Of a DNA stretch of 64,000 nt, positions 1 to 55,400 are shown piece after piece (the stretch's first letter is position 1; each line of letters opens with the position of its first letter). A program made the translations under genes and the position numbers. The stretch is from positions 64,838,392-64,902,391 of the forward strand of contig NC_091119.1 in NCBI RefSeq assembly GCF_040183065.1. The letters run 5' to 3'. The notes beneath the pieces are model-generated. The model was not told the origin of the DNA, ran no database searches, and was given only the letters and a program-made list of their open reading frames with translations. Origin of the DNA: Periplaneta americana. Lineage: Eukaryota > Arthropoda > Insecta > Blattodea > Blattidae.

Positions 1-1530
1 ATTCCTAAATTTATTGATGTGGCATAGAAGATTCCTGAGACATTCACTTATTGCAATGATTTCACCATCAAAACTTGTTGTTCTCGCAGAATATATAGAT
101 ATATATTTAAAATTTCATTATGTATTTTTCTAACATTAATTTACATTTTCTTTTTTGTTCATTTGAATTGACTGTGATGCCGATATTTGAAATCCAAGAT
201 TTGGACAGCTATCATTTCGATATACCTCATTGGTCAACAATTTTCAAGTTTCTTCCATACTTATAATCTAGAAGTTTTTATTATCTTCAACTTAGCTTTA
301 TAATTAGTTATATATTCTCCTCTTCCCAATACAAATAAGTTATAAATTGATAAGTCCGACAGGTGTCCTGGGTGGAACTTATGAATCCATCACTGAAAGG
401 TGGGTCATCCTGCCTCAGCCTTGATAGAGCCAGGACCCATTTAGTGGACGAGTAGCATGATAAGTATCAGGGGTTCGGAGCCTCAAGCCTTTCCTATATC
501 AGTATCAGAAACCCCAAGACTTCATCTCAGTCAATTTTTACTATTGGAGATGACAGATGAAATGAGGGGGCAGTGAAGTGTGTTGGTGGAATGATAGAGG
601 AAACAGAAGTACCCCAAGGAAAACTCTCTTCAATGTTTATTTTGTCATCACAAATTTCATCATAATCTGGCTCGGAATTGAACCCACTAAGCAAGTAGTG
701 AATGAGGCAGAACCAGTATACAAAGGCCTTTTTCATAGTGGATGATGATGACGATGAAAAAAAAAACTTCTCTAAAATAAGATATAGCGTAACAAAGTGT
801 AAGCATATACTATTAAAATTAACCTAAAATATATGTCACGATTTTTAAATTAAAAAATTCTCTTTTAGCCACTGTCTATCCATATCTTTCTTGGATGACC
901 AACATTTATTCTTTCTTTGGTGATGTTACGTGATATTTTTACAATTTTATCTTAAGCCATCCTGATTATATGAATATTCTAATTTAAAAATTCACTGTAA
1001 GTGATTTTGTATTACTACATATTGATTTTTCACTTCATTTTATTTCATCAGTAATTATTTTCACTTTTGTCATTTCCACTAGATTAATCTTGCACAGGAT
1101 AGAGACCGATGGCGGGCTTATGTGAGGGCGACAATGAACCTGCGGGTTCCTTAAAAGCCATTTGTAAATAAGTATTGTCTTTTCCATTGTTTAATTTATA
1201 TGCATTTTACTGGTTTTGGGCCTCATTCCTGTTGCATACCAATATGTTGAAACTGATCACACAAGGGCTTTAATATATATTTTAGTTCTTGTAACAATTC
1301 TAAATACTTGTTTCAAAGAGCACTTAATATTCTTAATGCTGTATTTCTTTATCAGAATCCTACAGTGACATAATTTTTTTTCAGTTTTTTCAGCAAGATA
1401 TAGATACGTAAAAGATTTTTTTTTAAGAAGCAAACAAAGCAATAAATGATAAATGTCAGTCTAACTACTATCTTTTTAGGAAAAGGCCAGCACAATGTTG
1501 TTAAATCCTTTCAAAGCATTTTGTTCTCAC
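1..1530. other. DDX10 intron 9 (partial)
   Basis: AT-rich sequence with no coding signal except a LINE 3'-tail fragment near 1087. Bases 345-520 are less AT-rich and look like part of an unidentified repeat. Confidence 0.6.
1087..1160 (+). mobile_element. LINE 3'-end fragment
   Basis: The plus strand reads INLAQDRDRWRAYVRATMNLRVP and then a stop. This is the same C-terminal tail as the minus-strand fragment at 18010-18247, so it is a 5'-truncated copy of one non-LTR retrotransposon family. Confidence 0.75.
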
Positions 1531-42745
<41,215 letters not shown>

Positions 42746-43358
42746 TATAGCACTACGCTGTTTGTTTTGTTCTGTCGACCGGAACAGGTGTCATCGATCG
42801 TATATCGATATCTCATCATTGACTCTAAATGAAGCTATTTACATGAAGGTAACAGTACTGGCAACATTGTCGGAGAATACGTACATATATTGTGGTCAAT
42901 CATTTACAAAAGTGATCTATGATCGTAGAAATCAATGTTCATTCCAATGGAAGTGTATCAGCTGATTTCAGTCAATATGCCTCTTACTATAAATTGGTAT
43001 TGGTTTAATCCTGAGAAACATCCCATACATATTTAACGCTAATAGAATGACTGTCAAAATCAAATTATATGTTGTAGAAGACATGGCGGATTCATAATGT
43101 CGTGTCTTGTAATTTGACCAGTGTGCATAGTTACTATGTCATTGTTATTGTCATGTTTCTAGTGTAAGATGTTGTTTATAGCTGTCTTATGGTTTTATTC
43201 TGTATAGAAAGATCCACAGGATTAATCATTTTGTAATTTGATAATACGGCGGATTGTTGCAGATTATGAATAGATGTTGTGTAACTAATATACATGGGAC
43301 AATGGAAAAGGAAATCCATAGCCATAACCAAAAGTGAAATGTATTCATCAGATAAGAG
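42746..43358. promoter_or_regulatory. Shared divergent promoter region of DDX10 and WDTC1
   Basis: 613 bp separate the two start codons. The region holds a DRE site, an E-box (CAGGTG, 42786) and a GTCGACCGGAA stretch (42774). No TATA box is obvious at a sensible position. Both neighbours are broadly expressed genes in other insects, which fits a DRE-type housekeeping promoter. Transcription starts cannot be read from the sequence. Confidence 0.6.
42803..42810. promoter_or_regulatory. DRE element (TATCGATA)
   Basis: A perfect 8-bp match to the DREF binding site of insect core promoters, preceded by a further ATCGAT (42793), 58 bp upstream of the DDX10 start codon. Confidence 0.6.
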
Positions 43359-43424
43359 ATGAATAGAAAACACACAGCAAGTGGCCGCAATATTGCGCGG
43401 CTCATGAGACAGCGAGAAGTCAAA
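43359..43424 (+). CDS. WDTC1: WDTC1 exon 1 (start codon)
   Basis: 22 codons ending in phase 0 at a GTGGGT donor. The peptide MNRKHTASGRNIARLMRQREVK contains the NIxRxLxRRQ-like start of WDTC1. An in-frame TAA lies just upstream (43353), so this is the first possible Met. The donor is not strong, hence moderate confidence. Confidence 0.75.
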
Positions 43425-46400
43425 GTGGGTATTAACTAGCGCAAATTACTGAAAGTTTGTGGTTATTTTGATTGGTGGTTAATATATTATGATTGTTGTC
43501 AGGATACCATAACACACAGACTTCAACAAAAGTTACACGTGACAGAAGATTTCGTCCAAAGATTGGGATTGGAAAAGGAGCTCGAAGGACACAACGGCTG
43601 TGTCAACTGCTTAGAATGGAATGAAACTGGAAGGTAAATACCTCATTAGCTTGTGTTCGTTTCTAAATCCTGATAGTCTATTTAAATTTAATGGTGAATA
43701 CTTTGTAAGCTAGACCTAGATGTCCTGCAAATGAGTTACTACTTCATCAACAGACGGTTTGAGTGGCTACATTTTATATTGTGATATAATTCAGATAGAA
43801 GCAAAGATGAAATGCTATTGAGCACCTATTTATATGGGCTTATGCCTATTTGATTATGGGAATGGCTTTAATTTCAGTTTAATACCGTGGAATTATCATC
43901 ATCATGACAAGTTTTTAGGCCATAAGACTTGTTACGATCCTACATAAAATTTTCACTCCAGCGTTTTACAGGTCTGCCTGTGGATCTTTTTCCTTGTGGT
44001 GTACAGGTATAAACAGTTATGGGGGATTCTATGTGAACTCATTCTTTGGAGGTGAAGATTCCAGCTTTGTTGGTACCAGTACTGGTGGATGTATTCTAGA
44101 AGTGACTCAATTAAAATATCAATATTCCTTTTCAGATCCCACTTCGTATATCCTTTTATTCTGCGCATGAATCATATTTCAGAGGCCAGAGCTTGTGTTT
44201 TGCTGCCAGAGCTTAATACGAGCCATGCTAAGGTATAGCCTAGAGCAGGCATATTCTAGTGTGCTTTTGGACGAGGGATGATCTCATAACTTTATTAATA
44301 ATGTCTGTTATTGTTATTCATCGTTTTCTTACACTATAAGTACAGCCAAGAAAACTGCGATGCACGAAAAAGTCGTTTGTTGGTGTATTATTCTATGAGA
44401 AGACGGGACTGCAATGTGGTAATATTGACCATACATATTTACTTCCATACACTCTACAGTAAATAAAGACAAGTATTTTCCTGGAGGAAAAGTATAATGA
44501 AGGTTTGTGTAAATAAAGACGAGTTCCCCAGACCAAAAGGATAGGGGACGAGAACTGTGACAAGGTTAGTCTGGATTAGTTGAGGAAATTGTTAAGTGAC
44601 AGGAGATGAGATTTCCCTTCATTAACAATATTACAACCTTTCAAATATTGTCAACATTATTTCTACGACTTCCACTAGAGAAGCTCTAGTACGAGGGGGA
44701 TCCAGGAAATAACGACCGTTTTGTTGTAATAATTAAAAAAAAATATTTATTTGAAAAAACAAAGTCTGTTACATAACTGAAGCTTCCTTTACTTCTCTAC
44801 ATAATCACCACCTACATTTAAACATTTGTCGTATCTGTTCACTAGCTTTAGAATTCCCGTGTTATACTCCTCTGCCGCCAGTTCATTAAGCCAGGTGTTC
44901 ACTGTCTTCTTCAACTCTTCATCACTTCCAAAACGCGTACCACCCAGAAAGTCTTTCAGCTTAGTGAAAAGGTGAAAATCGCTAGGAGCAAGGTCTGGAC
45001 TAAAGGGCGGATGATCAAAGATTTCCCAACCGAATTGATCCAGCAATTCTCGAGTTGAAGCAGCAGTGTGCAGGCGGGCGTTGTCGTGAAGAAGCACAAC
45101 TCCTCTCGAAAGCATTCCTCGCCTCTTGTTTTAGATGGCTCGCCGTAGTTTTCGTAAAGTCTCACAATAACGATTTGCATTGATCGTAGTGCCTTTTGGC
45201 ATGAAATCCAGCAAAAGAACACCTTTGCGATCCCAAAAGACAGTAGCCATGACTTTTTGTGTTGAGAGAGTCTGTTTGAATTTTCTCGGTTTCTTGGGTG
45301 ATGAGGGATGATGCCACTGACGTGATTGGCGCTTGGTCTCTGGGGTGTTGTGAGACACCCAGGTCTCATCACCAATCACAATTTGATGAAGAAAGGCGTC
45401 TCCATCTGTGTGGTATCGCATCAAGAATGTCAATGCTGAGGCCATTCTGTGAGTTTTGTGTTGGTCACTCAGTTGCCGTGGAACCCATCGTGCACAGATT
45501 TTGTGGTAGCCAAGATGTTGCGACACAATTTCACCAAGCAAAGAACGAGAAATGTCAGGGAAGGCAATATGCAATTCGTCGAGTGATGTGCGCCTGTCTT
45601 GCAAGATTCTGTCGTTCACTTTAGTCTTCAGGTCTTCTGTGATGAGTGATGGGCGTCCAGGTCGAGTTTCATCTTGGACATTTGTTCGCCCATTGTTGAA
45701 CATTTCGCACCATTTTCTCACATTTCTTTCATTCATTACAGTATCACCATACACTTCTTTCAATTGCCGGTAAATTTCTGCAGGTTTCAAATGTCGGGCA
45801 TTCAAAAATCGAATCACACTCCTCACCTCACAGTCGGCAGGATTATCAATCACGTCGTTCATTTTGAAGTAACACAAAATGCACAATGGCGACTTGTTGC
45901 AACCAGTACTCACAACATTATGAGAACACATGTTAAGGAAGCCAGTTGACCTTCAAACAAGGAAGGGGAGTCAGCTGCGCGGCGGGTATGCGCGAATGGT
46001 CGTTATTTCCTGGGTCCGCCTCGTAGAATGCGTCTCACACAGCCAATCATAACACTTTTAATACCAACTGGTGTAGTTCGGTTGGCTAAGGCGCTTCCTG
46101 CCAATCTGGAGTTGCACTCGGGCATAGGTGCGATTCCCACTTGCTGATTACCTAGTTGAGTTTTTTCCGAGGGTTTCCCTAACCGTAAGGCGAATGTCAG
46201 GTAATCAATGGCGAATCCTCGGCCTCATGTCGCCAAATATCATCTTGCTATCACAAATTCCATCGGCGCTAAATAACTCATTGATACAGTGTCGTTAAAT
46301 AACAAAGTAAAAAAATACTTTTAATGGATGCTCATTCTAGTTTGCTTATAATTCTCCAGTAAAAGAAACTGGGGTATTTAGGGTAGGCAGATGGGTCACA

Positions 46401-49400
46401 CTCGTTCTTAGAGGTAATATCTCTCTCCAGGTAATCTCTTATATGCGTTCTATGCTCGGATATTGGTTTCCTTAATTATGGTGTAAGAAAACCAAGTGTG
46501 ACTTATTATTAACCTACATTGTTGTAGTTGTAGAGATTAAGTATTAACATAGTTGCGAATGAATGTAATGATACCAGTATAAATATTCATATCATTCATA
46601 GTTTTCTGCCCAAGGGCAGGTCTTTTACTGCAAACCCAGCACTATACAATCTTTCCTATTTTCTGCCTTCCTCTTTGTCTGCATATGATCCATAGGCCTA
46701 TATCTTAATGTCATCTATCTGATATCTTCTTCTGCCCTGAACTCTTGTCCCATTCACAATTTCTTCAGTGCATCCTTCAGCATACAGTTTATCTTCACCC
46801 AGTAATCAAATCAAGTACATATAAATATGTACCTATCTTAATCTGAATATCACTTAAAATTAAAGAAGAAACATTGTATTTTGTCACACTTCTTAAGGTG
46901 ATTTTCAGTGAAAAATCCATTTATTTGAAAGTTGCTTTGTCAGCCTCCTTGCTTAATTTTCCACGCAGAAATATGTAGGCCAATGGAAACAAAAGGCATC
47001 ATTGTATAGGCTACTATTCATTAAGAATTTTATATACCAGTAGATGGTTGTTAGGCCTACATATAGTAGATCACGTAGGCCTACTTAAAAGTACGGGTTT
47101 AAATTTCTCTGTTAAGTTGGCATGGGCAGCTGATTTTTTTTTTTTTTTGGTCTCTTCACCGTGGAAATATATCAATGTATGTAGTTTGAAGAGTAATTTT
47201 GACGTGAATGAATTAATAGTTCCCTCGTTAATTTTTATTTTTATGACGGTAATTATTGGATTTCGGACCCATGTTTACTTGAACTTTTTTTTTTTACTCA
47301 AAATAGCATCAGAAATAAGCTTCTTAGATAGGGATCAAATTGAGTGAGCCATTCTGTATATTGTGGTGCGAAATTTTGGGGTACGGTATTTACATCGTGT
47401 CATAGCTGCAGAGACATTCAGTGTTTTGGAGCAATATTGGCTCCATCATCAGGAAAGACAAGGAAAGAGGAACCTATCTATTGGATCCATTCTGTCATCA
47501 GGGAAGATGAAAAAAGGGGATCCTATCTGTTGGATCTGGTCATCAGTTGGATCAGTTCCATATCAGTGAAGACGAGGAAAGAGTATCCTATCTGTTGAAT
47601 CTGTTCCATCATCAGGGAAGATGAGGAAAGGTGATCCTATCTGTTGGATCTGGTCATCAGCAGAGAAGAGGAGGAAAGGGGATCCTATCTGTTGGATCTG
47701 GTCATCAGTTGGATCAGTTCCATATCAGTGAAGACGAGGAAAGAGTATCCTATCTGTTGAATCTGTTCCATCATCAGGGAAGATGAGGAAAGGTGATCCT
47801 ATCTGTTGGATCTGGTCATCAGCAGAGAAGAGGAGGAAAGGGGATCCTATCTGTTGGATCTGGTCATCAGTTGGATCAGTTCCATATCAGTGAAGACGAG
47901 GAAAGAGTATCCTATCTGTTGGATCTATTCCATCATCAGGGAAGATGAGGAAAGGTGATCCTATCTGTTGGATCTGTTCCATCATCAGGGAAGATGAGGA
48001 AAGGTGATCCTATCTGTTGGATCTGTACCATCATCAGGGAATACGAGGAAAGGGATCCTATCTGTTGGATCTGTTCTATCATCAGGGAAGAAGAGGAAAG
48101 GGAATCCTATCTGTTGGATCCATGCCAAGAACTGTTCTACAGGAATGAACTTGCCCAGCCTTCCCAGATGATGAATTCATTATGTAGCTTTTAAACATTG
48201 GATGATTCTGCATCTAGACGCAGTGTAAGTACCCAAAAATCTGGCACCATGCCAATTGCTGTGGAAACCTCAAATCACACTCTACTTATAACTTATATTG
48301 TTAGAATTTCATTCTGATGTCACTGAGGTCAAGATCAGACACCAGTTTTGGAAAAGTAATGTGACACATCTGCAGATTTTAAATAATACCGGTACAGTAC
48401 CTTTCGTCACTTTTTGACAGGCTGCACATTGGCTGCTTTCCTGATTGTTGCCCAGGTCCTTGCTTTGCATACCATCATGATCTTTCAGCATGTTACTGGA
48501 TTAAAACGTAGGTATATGAAATACAATTGATATTCATCTTTCTCACAATATGCTGCTGGAAGTGATGCCCATTTTCTTTACATATCTTCCCATACATGTG
48601 TTACATGTAACAGTTCCTGTGCACTAGTGGATCTAATTGAATCGATGATTGAAGAAAGGACCTCAGTCACGTCAGTACAGTTTTGAGATATGAAAGAAAA
48701 ACCATTTGAATGTTTTTGCGACATTTTTATGTGTTATAGTTAATTTCTCTGGAAAGAATACCTCAAGACACACATTTTAAAATGTCTTCTTAACACTTGC
48801 TACTTCAATTAAAACAGTAATTGTAATTTATAATTGATAGATCCATGTCCTTCCTGCAATCAATGGAAATATGGGATAAAGTATAATAATAAATCACCTC
48901 AAATCATAGTGAATATCTATTAATGTAGACAAATTCAAGTAACATACAAACAAATGTTTTTAGTTATTTGCTTTTACTTGGTTATATAATGACACTTTAT
49001 CAACTAGTGGGTTATTTTTAGTGTTGATGAATAGGTGATAGCGAGATGTACTTCGCGAGATGAGGCCGAGAATTCACTGTACTGTAGATTACCTGACATT
49101 CATCTTACTACTGTATTTGGGAAAACCTTGGAAAAACCCAACCAAGTAATCAGTCCCAGCGGAGATCGAACCCATGCCCAAACACAGTCCTAGATTAGCA
49201 GGGAAACACGCTACCGCCTGAGCTGTGCTGGTGGATTTTATTTATTACTGTGTAATTAACATATTTTTTTATTCCATTATGGAAAACGTAAAAATTTCAA
49301 GATGTTGCTAACATTCTTCACATTTTACATAAAGACGAAAGACGTTAATATTTAAACAAAGTCTCTGTAATACAGTACCCTGACAACATTCCCTACATTT

Positions 49401-52400
49401 TCATATCTTTATTCCATAGTTGTCCATTGGAAGATATCATTACAGAATACTTAATTTTCGGCAATTTCTGACACACAGGCAACTGATTTCTTACTCAGAT
49501 ATTTTCTTCACACTGATGGAAATGGCATTGTCTGGATATGCAAGGCACATAGGTAGAGCAGTATTTCGTTTTTGAGACAAAGACAGGTGAAATGTGCTGA
49601 CGTTCAGGCCACCAGTATACTCATAGGCAGTAACCAACCCTTTCTTTTCACTTTCATGGACACACTGTTTAAATATAGACGCAATGAATGAAATCTCTTG
49701 CAACAGTTTCTATTGAGATGCAAGATGCAGGTTTTTTTGTACAGTGATGGCCAACATGATTTAAAATCTAGCATATCTGTTCCTTGCACCTTCTGCACTA
49801 CCAACTACCAACAAAACAAAATATGCATGGCGCACGAAATAGCTGCAGCCAACTTTTAAGTGCAGATCTTTTTGCACTCAACCAGTAATTCAATCCCATG
49901 TTTTCAAACTTACATCTCTGCTGACTGGAGTCTTTTCTATGCACAAAGATGAGATTCAGAATCTGCTCACAACCGAATTTCATAAAAAAATGTGACTTAG
50001 GTCCTTTCTGCAATCATCGATTCAATTTATTTTTGTTTTTGTTTGTTTTTTTTATTTTTGAGGATTCATTATATACTTTTTTTTTAGCAATCTCCAGAGC
50101 TAAAAATCATAAAGCTTGAGATCTAAGAAAGGAGACAGCCACAAATTCCTGAGGCGGCCGGGTAGCTCAGTTGGTAGAGCAGCTGGCTATGGACTGGAAG
50201 GTCCGGGGTTCGATCCCAGGTGGTGACAGGATTTTTTCTCGTTGCCAAACTTTCAGAACGGCTCCAAGGTTCACTCAGCCTTCTATAAAATTGAGTACCC
50301 GACCACACCACCTCATTCTAGTGCCGAGGTCATGGAAAGCATGGGGCTCTACCTCCATGCCCCCCAAGTGCTTTGAGACTTGTCAATGCCAGGAGTGGGG
50401 AAATTGATAAACTCTACTGAGGGATCAATGAACCTGGCTTCGCGATTTTTCGACAGCAGAGAGGTTCGAAGTAGGAACTTGGGTCGAGCAACCTGGGATG
50501 AACATGGGGTTGTCGAAGTCAGGAATGTTACAGTGGTGAAAGGCAGGGAGTAGGGGCTAACATCGGGAAGAGTTGTGAAATACACTGCCAGCTGGGGGCC
50601 TGTATTTATATGCTGTATTCCACCCATGTGACTAGTGAGGGCATGTCAGGCAGCAAAGAGAGGGAGAAAGCTTTCCTGTAAGTGCTTCCTTATGGATTTA
50701 AGTGGAAACAAGTGTCTGAGGATCGCACTGCAGTGTGCTGCCATTCAGCAGGGAATGTGTAGCTGGCCATTGCAAGTCCTGTTGTGCAGATGGCAAGAGC
50801 TCCATACTCGTTCTCTCAAGTAAAGGGAGCATGACTAGGATATGCTGGCCACTCCATACTTGAACAAAATAATGATGTAGATCCGCAAGGAGCACAAATG
50901 AAGGAAATACAACAGGGTTCCAGAATGTCTTTCTTGTTCCTCACACTGGTGATTATATTTTATGAAAGATCATGGCGTTCTCCCTGTACACGACACAAAT
51001 ATTTCGAGCTGTCTTTGCTCCTCTATTAAATTCAAACAGAAGAATATGTCAGAAGTATTCTTTTTTTCCACTTAGACACTCCATCTTTTTTTAGTCCACA
51101 AATAGTACAAACTTTCTATAAAACTACAAAATTCAAGACGTATTTATAAGTACAACACTCCAAATAAAAATGACAAATGATAAACAATCTTCTAACAACA
51201 TTGTGTTGTGATGAAAAACAAGACAAACTTATGCATAATCTAATAATAAAGAAAAAAACTCACTGACTGGTTATTCATCATCATCATAATCATCATCATC
51301 ATCATCCTTCACGAATTAGGCCTCTGTAGACCTGTTTCGGCCCCATCTAGCAGTCTTCTTAAAGGTCTTCCTGGTCGACGATGTCCTCTAGGTTTATATT
51401 GCATCATAATTTTTGGGATTCTTGAATTTTCCATTCTTCTTACATGATCTAGCCAATTGAATTTGTATCTGCTGATTTTTTCTTCTACTGACTCTACTTC
51501 TAATTGTTCTAAAATTTCTTCATTCCTTTTTCGGTCTAAAAGAGTATATCCTGCTGTCCTCCTGAAAAATTTCATTTCCGTTGCTTTGATTCTGTTCATG
51601 TCTTTTTTTTCTTTAATGTCCAAATCTCACTTCCGTATAAGAGGGAGGGTAATGCTAGTGTATTATATATTTTTATTCTTGTAGATTTTTGTACTAATTT
51701 AGCTTTTAATGTATTGTTTATTATTCCTAAAATTTGTATAAATTTGGTAATTTTCTTGTTCACATCTTTTTTCATTTTGATAAGATATTTCGCAACCCAG
51801 ATAATTGAAATTTTGCACTTCTTCGAGGCATTGGTTATTGTGTATTATCTTACTTCTGACTGGGTCTTGTCCTAAAAATGCCATTACGTTTGATTTTTGT
51901 GCTGAAATTTCCATCCCAAAATCTTTTAATATTTCATTTAATGTATACAATCCTCTTTGTAAATTATCCTCTGAATTGGAAATTATGACTTGATCATCGG
52001 CATAGAGTAAGGTATTTAATGTTAGAGCACTGGTTATTTTGATTCCTGATGTGTAGATTTGGTTCCATTTTAAAATAATTTCATTTATACAGATATTAAA
52101 TAAAGTTGGTGATAGTGGACAACCTTGTCGAACTCCATTATTAACTAATTTTCTTTCGGATATACAGTTATTTATTTTGACACTTATTTTGCTGTCTGTG
52201 TAGATTTCTATTATATTTTGTAATAGCAAATTTTGAATATTTTTATCTTGTAATATGTCGAATAAAAGGTCTCTTCTGACTTTATCAAAAGCTTTCACAA
52301 AATCAATAAAAGCTATATGGGTTTCTAAATTAAATTCTCTTCTTTTTTCTGACAATAGTTTGATACTAAATAATGGATCTACACATGATCTTCCTTTTCT

Positions 52401-55400
52401 AAAGCCATTTTGACACCCCAGAAGGAAAGTTTCAGCATGTTTTTTTAATTTTTCATTTAAAATCCTACTAAATATCTTATAACATGTGTTGAGGATACTA
52501 ATCCCTCTATAGTTTTCAACATTATGTTTATCTCCTGTTTTATATATGGGAATAATTACACTATTTTTCCATTCTTCCAGTAAAGTGGCAGTCAGATATA
52601 TTCTGTTTAGAAATCTTAGTAATCTTTCTTGAAATAGATCTCCTGCATATTTATACAATTCTGAATTTAGGTTATCTTCTCCAGGTGATTTACTATTTTT
52701 CGTCTTCTTTAATGCTTCTTGTAGTTCTTCTTTTGTAATGCATTGTTCATCTGGGTTTTTTGTGTCCTAGAATTTTGAATCAAAATTAGGATTGTTCCAT
52801 AATTTTTTGTAAAAGTCTAGGAATGTTTCTATTTTGGGGCAAGGGTTTATCTTGGCGGATTCCTTTATGTCTCTGTTCATGTATTTTAAAATTTTATATG
52901 TATTGGGTTTCATTTCATTTACCTTCAAACAAAATCCGTCAATGATGAAATAGATTATAAACATAAAAGGGCAATAGCTAACAGAGAAATTAGAAAACGA
53001 CACAGGCAATCATGGAAAGAGTTTATATCTTTTTAGAAACTGACTGGTTATTAGAGGAGAAAAATTCGTTCCGGTGCCAGGGATTGAACCCAGGTCGTTG
53101 GTTTTATGTACCAAGCGCTCTAACCATAGAGCTACACCGAAGTTCAATTCACAGCACCGTATCGAATACCCCCTCCAGTGTTTTTTTTTTTCCTTTTGTG
53201 GCCTAACTCCAAGTTCGACATATATGTTGACATATATGTATTAAGTGAACTGCCATTATACGGTGCTGTGGATTGAACTTCAGCATAGCTCAATGGTTAG
53301 AGCACTTGGTATGTAGAACCAAGGACCCAGGTTTGATCTCCGGTGCCAGAGCGAATTTTTCTCCTCTAATAACCATTGTTACCATAACAGATATATTCTT
53401 TACGTTGCTTCTTTGCCCAACAGTGCATATTACTGTGGAATCCCGGCCACCAAGTAACTCAATTGAGTGTGCTCCTTGTATAATGGCAGTTGACTTAATA
53501 CATATTTATATGTCGAACTTGGAGTTAGGCCACAAAGGGAAGAACACTGGAGGAGGGGGATTCGATACGGTGCTGTGGATTGAACTTCGGTGTAGCTCAA
53601 TGGTTAGAGTGCCTGGTACATAGAACCAAGGACCCGGGTTCGATCCCTGATGCCGGAGCGAATTTTTCTCCTCTAATAACCATTGTTACCATAACAGATA
53701 TATTTTGTAGGATTAAAAAAAATAATTTTTACGCTGTTCCACTGACTGAAGATGATATTGAAGAAAGTTGGGAAAAGCTAAGAAAGAATATAAAGAAAGC
53801 TGCAAACAAAGCTTTTAGAATAACGAACTATAAAATCTAGAAACAAAACAAATGAAACATAATGGTTTGGAAAAGAGGTTAAATAAATGTGTATAATAAG
53901 AGGGAATCTTTTTTAAATATTAGTCACTTCAGTCACCAGAATCCTGTGAGAAAAAAAACAATACAACAAAACATTTTAGTGTCTTTTAAAGAATGAACAC
54001 AAGGAAATTTTTTCAAGGCAGATGAAAAGCTATTTTTATGGGTAAAAGCAAATGTGGTGACTGATAGGGCAACAGACATACGGGTGAAATATTTAACAGA
54101 TATCTTTGAAGGAACTAAAAATCGTCCCGATTTAAATATAGATTTAACTGATAGTGATATAATGATAGATAAAAATATTGTTGGAATATGAAATCAGTTG
54201 GTCAAGATGGTATACCATATGAATTGCTAAAGTACAGGGATAATCTCCTCCCTTCTTCTCTCCCCTCCCCTTCCTATTACCTCCCTTCACCTTCCCTCTC
54301 CTTTCTCTTCCGATAAATGGATTTACTTACTGATGCATGTGTGAATCAATAGATAGTGGGACTGATAAATGATTGACCAATTGATGAATGAATATTATAG
54401 TTGGACTAATAAATGTATAGACTAGCTGACGGATGAACCAATAGATGGTTGGACTGATATATGAATGGATTAAATGACGGATGGATGGATTGATAGTTGT
54501 TGTTTAGTGAATTTCTGAAGACAGGTCTGAATCTCACAAGTGATACCAAGAAGTACCACTTATGAGGCAATTAGGCCAGGAGATAATGGGATAGAGTGGC
54601 CAGTTCCTTTCCCCCTCAATTACATATATCACCAACTAGCTACATATTATACTAATCAGACTTCATATGCATACAAACAATTGTTCTTCCCTGACACATA
54701 TCGTCAATTGAAATGTACTGCCCAATAGTAAATGTACATATCAGCCAGAACCTCAATCAGAGAAATGAATTGATAGATAGATTGCTAAATGTACGGTTGA
54801 ACGAGCTGATGCATAGACAGGTAAATGAATGAACCAACAGATTGGATGGACTGATAAATGGAATAGGTGGATGGACAGTTAATGAGTATAGAGACAAGTT
54901 ACATACAATACTTGTTTGATGTCACAGATGCTGAAAACGAAAATGTAATACAGATCTCAGAATCTAATCTTTTACTGTTCACAATACTTTGTTTTATACT
55001 GTTATATATGAAAAAGTGTAAAAGCATGTGCCACTAATAGATGATGTACAGTAGTGGTAAAAAAACTGGACCGATGGAATAATAAAAGTTCCTGAAATGA
55101 GCCACTGCACATGCCACACCCGCATTCACAAGATAGCGAGTAATCTATTGAAATTGTAGTTTCGATTGCTGACGTAGCCCATTTCGAAAGCCATTAGAAA
55201 ATAAGCTGATAAAATTCATGTTCTGCGAATAATAAGTTAATTAAGTAGTAAAATATCGCTACCCCAAGCACCTGAGTCATTCAATGAGGACGAAAACAGT
55301 AACCAGCTGCGTGGCTGTTGTTCAACTGCACAGGTGGTTGCAGGTCCAAGGAATATGCACTGACGCTCTGGAGTGAACAAGGCTCTGAAATCAGCTACAA

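Noticed and set aside
47344-48194. Overlapping ORFs with repeated peptide ICWICS/IREDEE
   Set aside because: Frames change between units of the 49-bp minisatellite; repeat by-product, not a repeat protein.
50160-50232. Possible functional tRNA gene
   Set aside because: A and B boxes are good, but acceptor and anticodon stems do not fold properly and a SINE body follows directly.
53572-53655. Possible tRNA-Met (loop contains CAT)
   Set aside because: The anticodon loop lacks U33 and the unit recurs three times with SINE-like flanks.
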